DNA from: a virus | Reading direction: 5' to 3' (one strand) | Length of the DNA: 38,454 nucleotides | IMG/VR virus record: IMGVR_UViG_3300046516_000176 | Coordinates: 1-38,454 of that record | Shown here: positions 22,624-29,457 of the stretch, in pieces | Numbering within the stretch: the first letter of the stretch is position 1 | Layout of the letters: every line of letters begins with the position of its first letter | The notes under the pieces: model-generated | Told to the model about the DNA's origin: nothing | The model's input: only the letters and a program-made list of their open reading frames with translations | The model's database searches: none | Made by a program: the position numbers and the translations under genes

Positions 22624-22652
22624 AGTTTAGTTTCTTCTAAATTAGTATTCAC
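22624..22652 (-). promoter_or_regulatory. PRM-like repressor promoter (leaderless start)
   Basis: On the minus strand TAAACT (22624-22629) is 6 nt upstream of the repressor ATG, so transcription should begin at or near the A of ATG. A weak -35-like GTGAAT lies 17 bp further upstream at 22647-22652, overlapping the central operator. A weak -35 would fit a promoter needing activation. Confidence 0.5.
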
Positions 22653-22680
22653 TTGACCCACCGTTTAGCAAGTACTAAAC
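22625..22680. promoter_or_regulatory. right operators OR-a, OR-b, OR-c
   Basis: GTTTAG-N6-CTAAAT at 22625-22642 (over the repressor -10), AATTAG-N6-CTTGAC at 22640-22657 (over both -35 boxes) and the perfect palindrome GTTTAG-N6-CTAAAC at 22663-22680 (over the PR spacer and -10). Centres are 15 and 23 bp apart. Confidence 0.8.
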
Positions 22681-22681
22681 T
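22653..22681 (+). promoter_or_regulatory. PR, early rightward promoter
   Basis: TTGACC (22653-22658), 17-bp spacer, TAAACT (22676-22681). It is 34 nt upstream of the cro-like GTG. The strongest operator fills its spacer and -10. Confidence 0.85.
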
Positions 22682-22715
22682 GCCTCTAAATCAACCTTCC
22701 CCAAGGTGAGGCACT

Positions 22716-22955
22716 GTGGATCTCAAGACATACATCAACAGCGAGCGCGGCACGGCCACGAAACTGGCTGCAGCTATCGGCGTATCGCTTTCTTACCTGT
22801 CGCAGATGAGCGACGGTACCTCGGCCGTCAGCCCAAAGCGCTGCGTCGCCATCGAAGAAGCCACGGAAGGATGCGTGACCCGTAAGGATCTCCGTCCTGA
22901 CGACTGGTCCGACATTTGGCCCGAGCTTCGTTCTGAACAACCAGCCGCAGCCTGA
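22716..22955 (+). CDS. Cro/YdaS-like DNA-binding protein (79 aa)
   Basis: First gene of the rightward operon. HTH at about 12-45 (ATKLAAAIGVSLSYLSQMSD, VSPKRCVAIEEATEG) and the C-terminal RKDLRPDDWSDIWPEL typical of YdaS-type Cro proteins. It should compete with the repressor at the shared operators. GTG 22716 has AAGG/TGAGG upstream at 6 nt. Confidence 0.85.
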   Translation: MDLKTYINSERGTATKLAAAIGVSLSYLSQMSDGTSAVSPKRCVAIEEATEGCVTRKDLRPDDWSDIWPELRSEQPAAA

Positions 22956-23030
22956 ATCCCCGCAGGCCGCGACTGTGGAACCAATTATCTGGTTCTCCGC
23001 CGCACTGCACAACGTTCGACAGGACCACAC

Positions 23031-23474
23031 GTGAACATCCCTGACGCAGCCTACGCAGTTGCTCACGACTACCCGGGCGGCACGGAGTCACTGGCTCCGC
23101 GTATGCCGATGCCGGGCGCCGTGCTGCGCAACAAGGTCAACCTCAACAACACCACGCATCACCTGACGCTCGCTGAAGCCGTCCGCATGACGGATCTGAC
23201 TGATGACGAGCGCATCCTCGAGGCGTGGGCCCGGCATCGCGGCAAGGTGCTGATGGATATCCCGGCGCCTGAAAACTGCTCCGACGGCGAGGTCATCGAA
23301 CTGATGTCCGAGTCGATGAAGACGTTCGGCGACATAGGCGCGGCAATCACGGACACGTTTTCGGATGGTCGCGTTGAGTCCCACGAAGCGCGCCGCGTGC
23401 GCGACGTCATCTGGGCTCACCTCGGCAAGCTGTTCGGGCTGTCGAGCCGGATTGATGGCATGGCGGAGAAGTGA
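23031..23474 (+). CDS. CII-like phage regulatory protein, CP76 family (147 aa)
   Basis: Resembles the phage regulatory CII (CP76) family: MNIPDAAYAVAHDYPGGTES, LAPRMPMPGAVLRNKVNLNN, THHLTLAEAVRMTDLTDDER. In P2-like and other phages such proteins regulate early transcription or the lysogeny choice. The C-terminal part (about 85-147) is helical and phage-specific. GTG 23031 has AGGA 6 nt upstream. A 75-bp gap separates it from cro, where I see no gene. The stop lies 2 nt before the replication gene's ATG. Confidence 0.8.
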   Translation: MNIPDAAYAVAHDYPGGTESLAPRMPMPGAVLRNKVNLNNTTHHLTLAEAVRMTDLTDDERILEAWARHRGKVLMDIPAPENCSDGEVIELMSESMKTFGDIGAAITDTFSDGRVESHEARRVRDVIWAHLGKLFGLSSRIDGMAEK

Positions 23475-23476
23475 CC

Positions 23477-24517
23477 ATGGACCTGCCTCAGCCGTTCACC
23501 CCATCCGACTGCGATCTGCGCGACTTCGCATTCATGCCACTCGACGTTCAGCGTCTGCGCGACAGCGATCTAGCCGCGCTCGAGTCGCCTGAGTGCTGCT
23601 GGTCTGCGGTGTTGCTGTGGTGCGCATCGTGGCACCAGGTGCCGGCCGCTTCATTGCCTGATGACGATCGCGTGCTCGCGCAGCTGGCCGGTTTTGGCAG
23701 AGTGGTGAAGGAATGGCAGCGTGTCCGCGAAGGCGCATTGCGCGGATGGATTAAATGTTCAGATGGTCGCCTCTATCACCCGGTTGTCGCCGATAAGGCT
23801 TGCGACGCCTGGGAATCGAAGTTTCAGCAGCGCTGGAAATCAGAGTGCGCGCGCATCAAAAAACACAATCAGCGTCACGGGACAAAGGTCAAATTCCCGA
23901 CGCTCGATGAGTTCCTGTCCCCTGATTACCGTGATCCTGTCCCTAGGGACATTGCGCATTTGTCCCCTGGGACAACTAACGACGGTCCCCAAGATGTCCC
24001 CCGGGAAACACCATCCAAGAGAGAAGGAGACGGAGACGGAGAGGGACACAGAGACAAAGACAAAACCCTAGAAGCGCCGGTGGTAGATCACACCACTGCG
24101 CCCGAAGAAACGCCGGCGCCTCTGCCTTCGGAAATCGTTCCGAACAGCCGTGCTGCTGCGATTTCGGTCCTGATGCGTCGCAACGGCGTCGAAGGCTGCA
24201 ACTCGGCGAATCCGATCGTGCAGGAGTGGGCGGCGAATCCGAAGGTCACCGATGACCTCCTGCTGACGGCCGCCGACATGGCGAAGAAGCGCGAAGTGCT
24301 GCGTCCGGGCCCGAACTACCTCGCGCCGATCATCGCGCAGCTGCTCAACCCGCCGAAGCCGAAGCAAAGCGACGACGCGTGGCGGCGCACCGACAAAGGC
24401 ATCGAAGCCAAGGCGTCGCAGCTCGGAATCTATGCCCGCCCGGGCGAAACGCATGACGCGCTGCGCGAGCGTTGTGAGTCGGAAATCCGCAAGCGCGCAC
24501 AGGGAGTCGCAGCATGA
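23477..24517 (+). CDS. replication protein, DUF1376/YdaU-type (346 aa)
   Basis: Probable replication initiator. The N-terminal part (about 15-100) matches the DUF1376 pattern: WCASWHQVPAASLPDDDRVL, LAGFGRVVKEWQRVREG, KCSDGRLYHPVVADKACDAW. A disordered charged linker follows (about 150-210, with KREGDGDGEGHRDKDK), then a C-terminal helical domain (about 225-340). The linker-encoding DNA holds an iteron array (23879-24048), as in lambda gene O. ATG 23477 is preferred (GGAG at 8 nt) over GTG 23471. It overlaps the next gene by 4 bp. Confidence 0.82.
   Translation: MDLPQPFTPSDCDLRDFAFMPLDVQRLRDSDLAALESPECCWSAVLLWCASWHQVPAASLPDDDRVLAQLAGFGRVVKEWQRVREGALRGWIKCSDGRLYHPVVADKACDAWESKFQQRWKSECARIKKHNQRHGTKVKFPTLDEFLSPDYRDPVPRDIAHLSPGTTNDGPQDVPRETPSKREGDGDGEGHRDKDKTLEAPVVDHTTAPEETPAPLPSEIVPNSRAAAISVLMRRNGVEGCNSANPIVQEWAANPKVTDDLLLTAADMAKKREVLRPGPNYLAPIIAQLLNPPKPKQSDDAWRRTDKGIEAKASQLGIYARPGETHDALRERCESEIRKRAQGVAA
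23879..24066. other. candidate replication origin: TGTCCC iterons plus purine-rich tract
   Basis: Eight exact copies of TGTCCC or its complement GGGACA occur at 23879, 23916, 23938, 23946, 23961, 23969, 23995 and 24043. Forward copies at 23916, 23938, 23961 and a one-mismatch copy at 23984 are 22, 23 and 23 bp apart, about two helical turns. Two are halves of palindromes (TGTCCCTAGGGACA and TGTCCCCTGGGACA). A strongly purine-biased tract follows at 24015-24066. All lie in the linker coding region of the replication gene. Confidence 0.65.
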
Positions 24518-25014
24518 GCGATACGACCGGTCAGGCATGGGGAATGTGCGCGGCGTTTGGCTGCCCGCTCTTCGGCACGCTGGGGCATGACGGGCAATGG
24601 TACTGCTTTTGCCACGCGGGCAAGCCGTCGGTTTTCAACGACGCAATCACGCGCGAACTGCGCGAACGGCAGATGCCCATTGTCGAGGCGACGCTTTCGA
24701 TTCGCCGGCATTTCTCGTCGTTCTACGACGCCCCAGAGGCCTACCGCGCGATTCAGAACAAGCTCATCGGCATGGATCGTCGCGACCTGCTTTTCAACGC
24801 GAACGGCAAAGACACGCCACCTTCGCCGCCATGCCGACCCGGAATGAAGCCGGTCGTGAAAATGTGGCTGGCTCGTCTCGAAGCCGTGTTGATCGAGGCC
24901 TGCGCCGAAATCGGCCAGCAAAAGCGCATCGCGACCACGGTGCAAACAGCCAAGGTCATCGGCCCGACGCACGCGTCGAACTTCCATCCTTACGCTGACG
25001 GAGAGGCAGCATGA
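24514..25014 (+). CDS. zinc-ribbon-like protein after the replication gene (166 aa)
   Basis: N-terminal CAAFGCPLFG and YCFCHAG segments give four Cys and a His arranged like a small zinc-binding module. The rest is helical (MWLARLEAVLIEACAEIGQQ). It overlaps the replication gene and follows it closely, so it may be a loader or accessory of replication, but there is no ATPase motif as in a DnaC-type loader. Function unknown. Confidence 0.65.
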   Translation: MSDTTGQAWGMCAAFGCPLFGTLGHDGQWYCFCHAGKPSVFNDAITRELRERQMPIVEATLSIRRHFSSFYDAPEAYRAIQNKLIGMDRRDLLFNANGKDTPPSPPCRPGMKPVVKMWLARLEAVLIEACAEIGQQKRIATTVQTAKVIGPTHASNFHPYADGEAA

Positions 25015-25073
25015 TCGCCACCACCACGCGCGTGAACGCATTTCTGCACGTCCTAAGGGGGCTCGCATGCTGA
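25011..25073 (+). CDS. 20-codon coupling ORF
   Basis: ATG 25011 overlaps the upstream stop (ATGA) and the frame ends at TGA 25071-25073, overlapping the start of the RuvC-like gene by 7 bp. It would encode 20 residues (MIATTTRVNAFLHVLRGLAC). The ribosome site AAGGGGG for the next gene lies within it. Likely a translational-coupling bridge; a functional peptide is not shown. Confidence 0.35.
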   Translation: MIATTTRVNAFLHVLRGLAC

Positions 25074-25555
25074 TCGCAATCGACCCAGGTATCCGCGGCG
25101 CCATCGCGCGCCTCGACCACAACGGCGGCGCTGAGGTGCGCGACATGCCGATCCGTGCGAAGCAGGGCGGCGGCAAGATCCGCAACGAGGTCGACCCGAA
25201 GGCACTGCAGGCGCTGCTGCGCGAACTGGTGCCCGCCGACGAGCGCGGTCTGGTCGTGATGGAAGCGCTCAACACGTTCGCCGGCGGCTCGGTGCAGACG
25301 ATGGGCTCGCTCGAAGCGACGAAGGCCGTGATTACGACCGTGTGCGAACTGACCGGCTTCGACGTCGCGTTCGTCTCGCCGAAGACATGGCAAGGCTTCT
25401 ATGGCATCAAGCGCACGCCCAGCGAGGACACCAAGACGCAGAGCCTGCGCATCGCGCGGCAACTGTTCGGGCAGCACCTTTGCCCGCTGGCGAAGCACGA
25501 TGGCCGCGCAGACGCGCTGCTGATCGGGCGCTATGGGATGAGGCACTTTGTATGA
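25067..25555 (+). CDS. RuvC-like Holliday junction resolvase (162 aa)
   Basis: Endonuclease of the RuvC fold that should resolve branched DNA before packaging. Catalytic acids fit: Asp6 in MLIAIDPGIRGA, Glu66 in GLVVMEAL, and the C-terminal HDGRADALLIGRYG with Asp145 and Asp149. Size is normal for phage RuvC-like enzymes. AAGGGGG lies 6 nt upstream of the ATG. It replaces the RusA or NinX-type resolvase often found at this place, and overlaps the next gene by 4 bp. Confidence 0.88.
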   Translation: MLIAIDPGIRGAIARLDHNGGAEVRDMPIRAKQGGGKIRNEVDPKALQALLRELVPADERGLVVMEALNTFAGGSVQTMGSLEATKAVITTVCELTGFDVAFVSPKTWQGFYGIKRTPSEDTKTQSLRIARQLFGQHLCPLAKHDGRADALLIGRYGMRHFV

Positions 25556-25824
25556 ATGGCGTCCGGACATATCGCCCGCGCATCCGCGTCGTTCGCGGGC
25601 CGCGCTTCTGCCCGCTCCTGGGTGTGGTCGATTGGACCGGCGTGTATGACGCCCTAGGCATACGTGAATGGGAATGCGTCGGCTATGGCTCTTCCGGATT
25701 CGGATCGACGCCCAAGCACGCATATGACGCGTGGTATCGCGAATTCCTGCTGCCGCATCAAAACGGTCGTGAGTTCATGGCGGCCTATCTTCAAACCAAA
25801 TATCCGAGTGGAGCGTCGCTATGA
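25552..25824 (+). CDS. small phage protein (90 aa)
   Basis: N-terminus is basic (YRPRIRVVRGPRF); the rest contains VDWTGVYDALGIREWECVGY and STPKHAYDAWYREFL, a type of sequence common in small phage proteins of ninX-like regions. It overlaps both neighbours by 4 bp. Function unknown. Confidence 0.65.
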   Translation: MNGVRTYRPRIRVVRGPRFCPLLGVVDWTGVYDALGIREWECVGYGSSGFGSTPKHAYDAWYREFLLPHQNGREFMAAYLQTKYPSGASL

Positions 25825-26051
25825 ACATCCTCCAGCTCGCCGGCTCCCTCCCACGCGACCCGCAGTTCCGCGAGTTCGTCAGCCAATACATGGTCCCACC
25901 GCGCGAGCCGACCGTCGATGAGGCGGCGCAGTTCATCCGAGAGGCGTGCGAGATCGAGAGCCGGCGGCAGCTTGCCGAGGACCGAGCGGCAGAGCAGCGC
26001 TTCCACCGCTTCATTCGCCAGCAATTCGTCACTTGGAAGGAAAAAGCCTGA
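25821..26051 (+). CDS. small charged helical protein (76 aa)
   Basis: Compact helical protein: PQFREFVSQYMVPPREPTVD, EAAQFIREACEIESRRQLAE, RFHRFIRQQFVTWKEKA. No catalytic motif. It resembles short phage proteins of replication operons. ATG overlaps the upstream stop and the stop overlaps the next ATG (TGATG). Confidence 0.6.
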   Translation: MNILQLAGSLPRDPQFREFVSQYMVPPREPTVDEAAQFIREACEIESRRQLAEDRAAEQRFHRFIRQQFVTWKEKA

Positions 26052-26251
26052 TGCCGCTCCCAACATTCAAGCCCATGGGCGGTCGCCCAGATCGGATGCG
26101 CCTGAACTGCGAGACGCCTGAGAACCAGTCGATCAGCGGCACGCGCGGCGGCAAGGCCAAGCTCGACGCCAACCAGATTGAGGTGTTGTGGGATGAGGTT
26201 CAGCTTCACACGCGGCTGACTTTCAGATGGACGCCCGCGAAGGCGGAATAA
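26051..26251 (+). CDS. small basic protein (66 aa)
   Basis: Short, basic, Gly/Pro-rich (FKPMGGRPDRMRLN, SISGTRGGKAKLDANQ). Could bind nucleic acid. The start overlaps the upstream stop. An alternative longer frame lies inside the previous gene and is rejected. Function unknown. Confidence 0.5.
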   Translation: MPLPTFKPMGGRPDRMRLNCETPENQSISGTRGGKAKLDANQIEVLWDEVQLHTRLTFRWTPAKAE

Positions 26252-26265
26252 ACGGGGGGAATGAC

Positions 26266-26526
26266 ATGGCAATGACGACGATACCGCTAGAAACCGCCGC
26301 GACCATGATAGGGAAGGCCGTCAAGGTAGAGGTTGAACATGCAATCACTGAGGCAATTCATTCGCATATCGATCCCCTGATCAAGACGATAGCGGCTGAG
26401 AAGGCTGAGCAGATATGCGAGAACGCGCGTGTTGTCATGCAGCGCGACGTGATGAGCCCCGATCGGATGCACGTGATCATCCAGTTCAATGGCGAAACAT
26501 TCAAAGATACTGATCTGGGGGCGTGA
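26266..26526 (+). CDS. small helical protein (86 aa)
   Basis: ATG 26266 has GGGGGGA shortly upstream; a longer frame to 26227 would overlap the previous gene. Predicted helices (VKVEVEHAITEAIHSHIDPL, IKTIAAEKAEQICENARVVM) and a final beta strand (HVIIQFNGETF). No family recognised. Confidence 0.55.
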   Translation: MAMTTIPLETAATMIGKAVKVEVEHAITEAIHSHIDPLIKTIAAEKAEQICENARVVMQRDVMSPDRMHVIIQFNGETFKDTDLGA

Positions 26527-26957
26527 TGGATCGAATCGACGAACTGCTATTGCAATGGTACGAGTGGCAGGCAGGCTACACGCCGAACCTCGACTACGGC
26601 GGCGCCGATCCGGCCTGCCGCGATTTCCGCATCAGCCGGCAATGGATGGATTACGACGACCTCGACGCGGAAGTCGAGATGAACCTGCGCGCGGCAGTCG
26701 GCAAGGTGATCGAGCCGATGATCCTGAAACTTGACATGCGCTCCCGGCTCGCGATCAACACCGCCATGCGCAACTTTGGCGCGGGCGCATCGGTCTGGGT
26801 CAATCCGAGGCATGCTGACACGCAGGATGCGGACTACGAGCGCGCCAAGGCGATTCTTTGCCCGCAGATGGTCGCTGCAGGGTTAGTCGAAAAAGGGACT
26901 TGTAAACCCGTTCGATATGGAGTAGATTTCCGATCCGTGGCGTACTCGCACGCCTAG
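26526..26957 (+). CDS. last gene of the early operon, candidate late regulator (143 aa)
   Basis: Belongs in appearance to a conserved phage family found at the end of the early operon (LQWYEWQAGYTPNLDYGGAD, ACRDFRISRQWMDYDD, LAINTAMRNFGAGASVWVNP). The middle may be a helix-turn-helix. Its place, immediately before two strong terminators and the late genes, is that of the lambda Q antiterminator, so a Q-like role is a reasonable guess but not shown. ATG 26526 has GGGG 5 nt upstream. Confidence 0.6.
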   Translation: MDRIDELLLQWYEWQAGYTPNLDYGGADPACRDFRISRQWMDYDDLDAEVEMNLRAAVGKVIEPMILKLDMRSRLAINTAMRNFGAGASVWVNPRHADTQDADYERAKAILCPQMVAAGLVEKGTCKPVRYGVDFRSVAYSHA

Positions 26958-26978
26958 AGAAAACTCATACCCCATTCG

Positions 26979-27012
26979 AAGCCCCGCCGGTTCGCGCCGC
27001 GCGGGGCTTTTT
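26979..27012 (+). terminator. rho-independent terminator at the end of the early operon
   Basis: Nine-bp stem AAGCCCCGC/GCGGGGCTT (26979-26987 with 27001-27009), 13-nt loop and a T run. It lies 21 nt after the last early gene. Confidence 0.85.
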
Positions 27013-27095
27013 CGTTTCCGCCAGTCACGCAACGGTCGGCGTTGCAGCTCACTCCCGGACTGGCTCACCGTGTCTCCACGCGTCCCCTCGCGTTT

Positions 27096-27118
27096 GCCCC
27101 GCTCGTCGGGGCTTTTTT
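27096..27118 (+). terminator. second rho-independent terminator before the late genes
   Basis: Six-bp stem GCCCCG/CGGGGC (27096-27101 with 27107-27112), 5-nt loop and six T. It lies about 135 nt before the first late gene. Confidence 0.85.
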
Positions 27119-27253
27119 ATTCGAGCCTTCCGCAAGGCGTGAGTGCGATAACCGCGCCAGCTGTCGACGTCTTGGAAGCCTGGTGTCTCCGCCGGCTCGC
27201 CGGAACTCGCTCAGGCGCGGGTGACAGCAACCCCTAATCCCTTGGAGCAAATC

Positions 27254-27844
27254 ATGAGCGATCCGATTGCAGAAGCCGCAGCAAGCCTGAACGATGCAGC
27301 GCCGAGCAGCACCGAGCCGCAGCAGCCTGCGCCCGAGGTGGCGCCGGTGGGGGAGCAGTCTTCGTCGCTCTCGTCTGGCGAAGCTGGTTCGGGTGAAGCG
27401 GGAAACGCTGCTGGGGGTGCCTCGTCGGACGCGCAATCCCTGGCTCAGAACTCTGTCGTCGATGCCGCAGCTACGGCCAGCGCTGAGGTGGCGCAGCCGG
27501 GGGAGGCCGTCCAGACTCTGAGCGCTTCTACCGAATCCTCGTTGACGCCTTCCGTAGGTGACGCGGGAAACGCCGATGCGGGCACGTCGCCCGCTGGTGC
27601 TGCTACGCCTGCCATTACGGGAAACGTGCTGGTGAACGCGGCACCGGTCGTTGATGAGCCAGTGATCACTGAGCCCGCCGTCGAACAGCAGCCAGAGCCG
27701 GAAGCCGAGCCGATGGCGCGCGAGTGGCACCTGATGTCGTTGGAAGCGAAGTTCGCCGCGGCGCTCGCCAAGTTGCGCAACGCGGAGCGTGTGTCGGTCG
27801 ATGAACTCGACGCGATCTATACGCACGTCAAGGCGGTGATCTAA
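27254..27844 (+). CDS. disordered Ala/Glu/Ser-rich protein at the head of the late operon (196 aa)
   Basis: First gene before the terminase. About 150 residues are low-complexity (Ala, Glu, Ser, Pro, Gln), e.g. STEPQQPAPEVAPVGEQSSS. Only the last 45 residues look folded (AREWHLMSLEAKFAAALAKL, VSVDELDAIYTHVKAV). ATG 27254 has GGAG 8 nt upstream; a longer frame to 27221 lacks one. It could be a packaging accessory or a structural protein. Function unknown. Confidence 0.6.
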   Translation: MSDPIAEAAASLNDAAPSSTEPQQPAPEVAPVGEQSSSLSSGEAGSGEAGNAAGGASSDAQSLAQNSVVDAAATASAEVAQPGEAVQTLSASTESSLTPSVGDAGNADAGTSPAGAATPAITGNVLVNAAPVVDEPVITEPAVEQQPEPEAEPMAREWHLMSLEAKFAAALAKLRNAERVSVDELDAIYTHVKAVI

Positions 27845-27847
27845 GCC

Positions 27848-28222
27848 ATGGCCGGCCGTCCGTCGAAGTACAAGCCCGAGTATGCGGAACTGGCAATGAA
27901 CTATTGCCTGCTCGGGGCGACGGACGTTGAGATTGCCCAGTTCCTGGGCGTGAGCCTGCGCACCGTGGCCGACTGGAAGGTCGTTCACGAAGACTTTGCC
28001 GAGGCGCTGACCACCGGCAAGGAAAAAGCCGATGCCAAGGTCGTGGGCGCGCTCTATCGCGGCGCGCTCGCCGGCAACACCACCGCGCAGATCTTCTGGC
28101 TGAAGAACCGCCGCAAGGAAGACTGGCGCGACAAGGTCGACCACGAAGTGGCCGGAAAAGACGGCGCTCCGATCCAATACGAGCGCGTCGAGCGTAAGAT
28201 CATCGACCCCAAGGCCGAATGA
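27848..28222 (+). CDS. terS: terminase small subunit (124 aa)
   Basis: DNA-recognition subunit of the packaging motor. N-terminal HTH: GRPSKYKPEYAELAMNYCLL, GATDVEIAQFLGVSLRTVAD; central helix EALTTGKEKADAKVVGALYR; conserved AQIFWLKNRRKEDWRDK near the end. It overlaps terL by 4 bp. In headful-packaging phages the pac site often lies in or near this gene. Confidence 0.88.
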   Translation: MAGRPSKYKPEYAELAMNYCLLGATDVEIAQFLGVSLRTVADWKVVHEDFAEALTTGKEKADAKVVGALYRGALAGNTTAQIFWLKNRRKEDWRDKVDHEVAGKDGAPIQYERVERKIIDPKAE

Positions 28223-29454
28223 CCACGCTGACCATCGAGACGCCGCGGGTCTATCTCCCGTTGCTTCAGCCAGCGCGCTACAAGGGCGCATACGGTGGTC
28301 GCGGATCTGGTAAATCTCACTTCTTTGCCGAATTGCTGGTCGAGGAATGCATCCGCCAGCGCACCGATGCGGTCTGCCTGCGCGAAATCCAGAAGTCGCT
28401 GAAGTTCTCGGTAAAGAAGCTCATTGAGAGCAAGATTGAGAGCCTGAACGCGGGCTACTACTTCGATGTGCTAGACGCTCAGATCAACTCGAAGCAGGGC
28501 GGCGTCATCATTTTTCAGGGCATGCAGGACCACACGAGCGATTCAATCAAGTCGCTCGAAGGTTTCCGCATTGCGTGGTTCGAAGAAGCGCAGACGGCTA
28601 GCCAGCGCAGTCTCGACCTGCTGCGCCCGACGATCCGCGCGCCCGGCAGCGAACTGTGGTTTGGCTGGAATCCGCGTTTCTCGACCGATCCTATCGACGT
28701 GCTGCTGCGCGGTGAAAATCCGCCGCCTGGAGCGCAGGTCGTCGAGGCCAATTTCAGCGACAACCCGTGGTTCCCGCAAGAGCTTGTCGACGAAATGGAG
28801 TACGACAAGAAGCGCGATCCGGACAAATACGCTCACATCTGGCTTGGCGCATACCAGCAAAACAGTTCCGCGCGCGTGTTCAAGAACTGGAGCGTTGAGG
28901 AATTCGAGCGGCCGGCGGGCACTGTGCACCGACTGGGCGCCGACTGGGGTTTTTCGGTCGATCCGTCCGTGCTTATCCGCTGCGACATCGAAGGAAACCG
29001 CCTGTATGTCGATTACGAGGCCTATCAGGTCGGATGCGAAATCGTCAATCTGCCGGAACTCTTTATGTCGGTGCCGGATGCTGAGAAGTGGCCCATTACG
29101 GCGGATTCTGCCCGGCCAGAAACGATCAGCCATATGCAGAAAAACGGCTTTCCACGCATCCGTGCAGCTATCAAGGGTGCGAAATCTCTGGAAGAAGGCG
29201 TGGAATTCCTGAAGTCGTTCGACATCGTCGTGCATCCGCGGTGCAAGCATCTGATCGATGAACTGACGCTCTACAAGTACAAGGAAGACCCGCTTACCGG
29301 GGCGATCCTGCCGATTCTCGAAGACAAGGACAACCACGTGATCGATGCGCTGCGCTATGCCTGCGAGGGCGCCCGACGTGCTGGGAAGGCTCCGAAGCCG
29401 AGCAAACCTGTAATCCGCCGCACCGTGCATGGTGCTGGCGCCTGGATGGGCTGA
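28219..29454 (+). CDS. terL: terminase large subunit (411 aa)
   Basis: ATPase-nuclease that packages and cuts DNA (PBSX/terminase-3 type). Walker A is GGRGSGKS at 26-33; Walker B IAWFEEAQ at 118-125 with catalytic Glu; the C-terminal RNase-H-like nuclease begins near LGADWGFSVDP (about 235) and ends with HVIDALRYACEG. Length is normal. Circular permutation of the window fits headful packaging. Confidence 0.95.
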   Translation: MTTLTIETPRVYLPLLQPARYKGAYGGRGSGKSHFFAELLVEECIRQRTDAVCLREIQKSLKFSVKKLIESKIESLNAGYYFDVLDAQINSKQGGVIIFQGMQDHTSDSIKSLEGFRIAWFEEAQTASQRSLDLLRPTIRAPGSELWFGWNPRFSTDPIDVLLRGENPPPGAQVVEANFSDNPWFPQELVDEMEYDKKRDPDKYAHIWLGAYQQNSSARVFKNWSVEEFERPAGTVHRLGADWGFSVDPSVLIRCDIEGNRLYVDYEAYQVGCEIVNLPELFMSVPDAEKWPITADSARPETISHMQKNGFPRIRAAIKGAKSLEEGVEFLKSFDIVVHPRCKHLIDELTLYKYKEDPLTGAILPILEDKDNHVIDALRYACEGARRAGKAPKPSKPVIRRTVHGAGAWMG

Positions 29455-29457
29455 TCA

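Larger units (their letters stand above)
26958..27253 (+). other. intergenic region between early and late genes
   Basis: About 296 bp without a convincing gene on either strand. It contains two terminators and no clear sigma-70 promoter. It is the likely target for late-gene control (antitermination at these hairpins); a promoter of unusual form cannot be excluded. GGAG at 27242-27245 is the ribosome site of the next gene. Confidence 0.6.

Noticed and set aside
24015-24066. GAGACG-type tandem repeat as a separate satellite
   Set aside because: Only a few imperfect units; better explained as the purine-biased part of the origin region.
27065-28291. 408-codon minus-strand frame over the terminase small subunit region
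   Set aside because: Arg-rich, crosses terminators and three real genes, no ribosome site or known motif.
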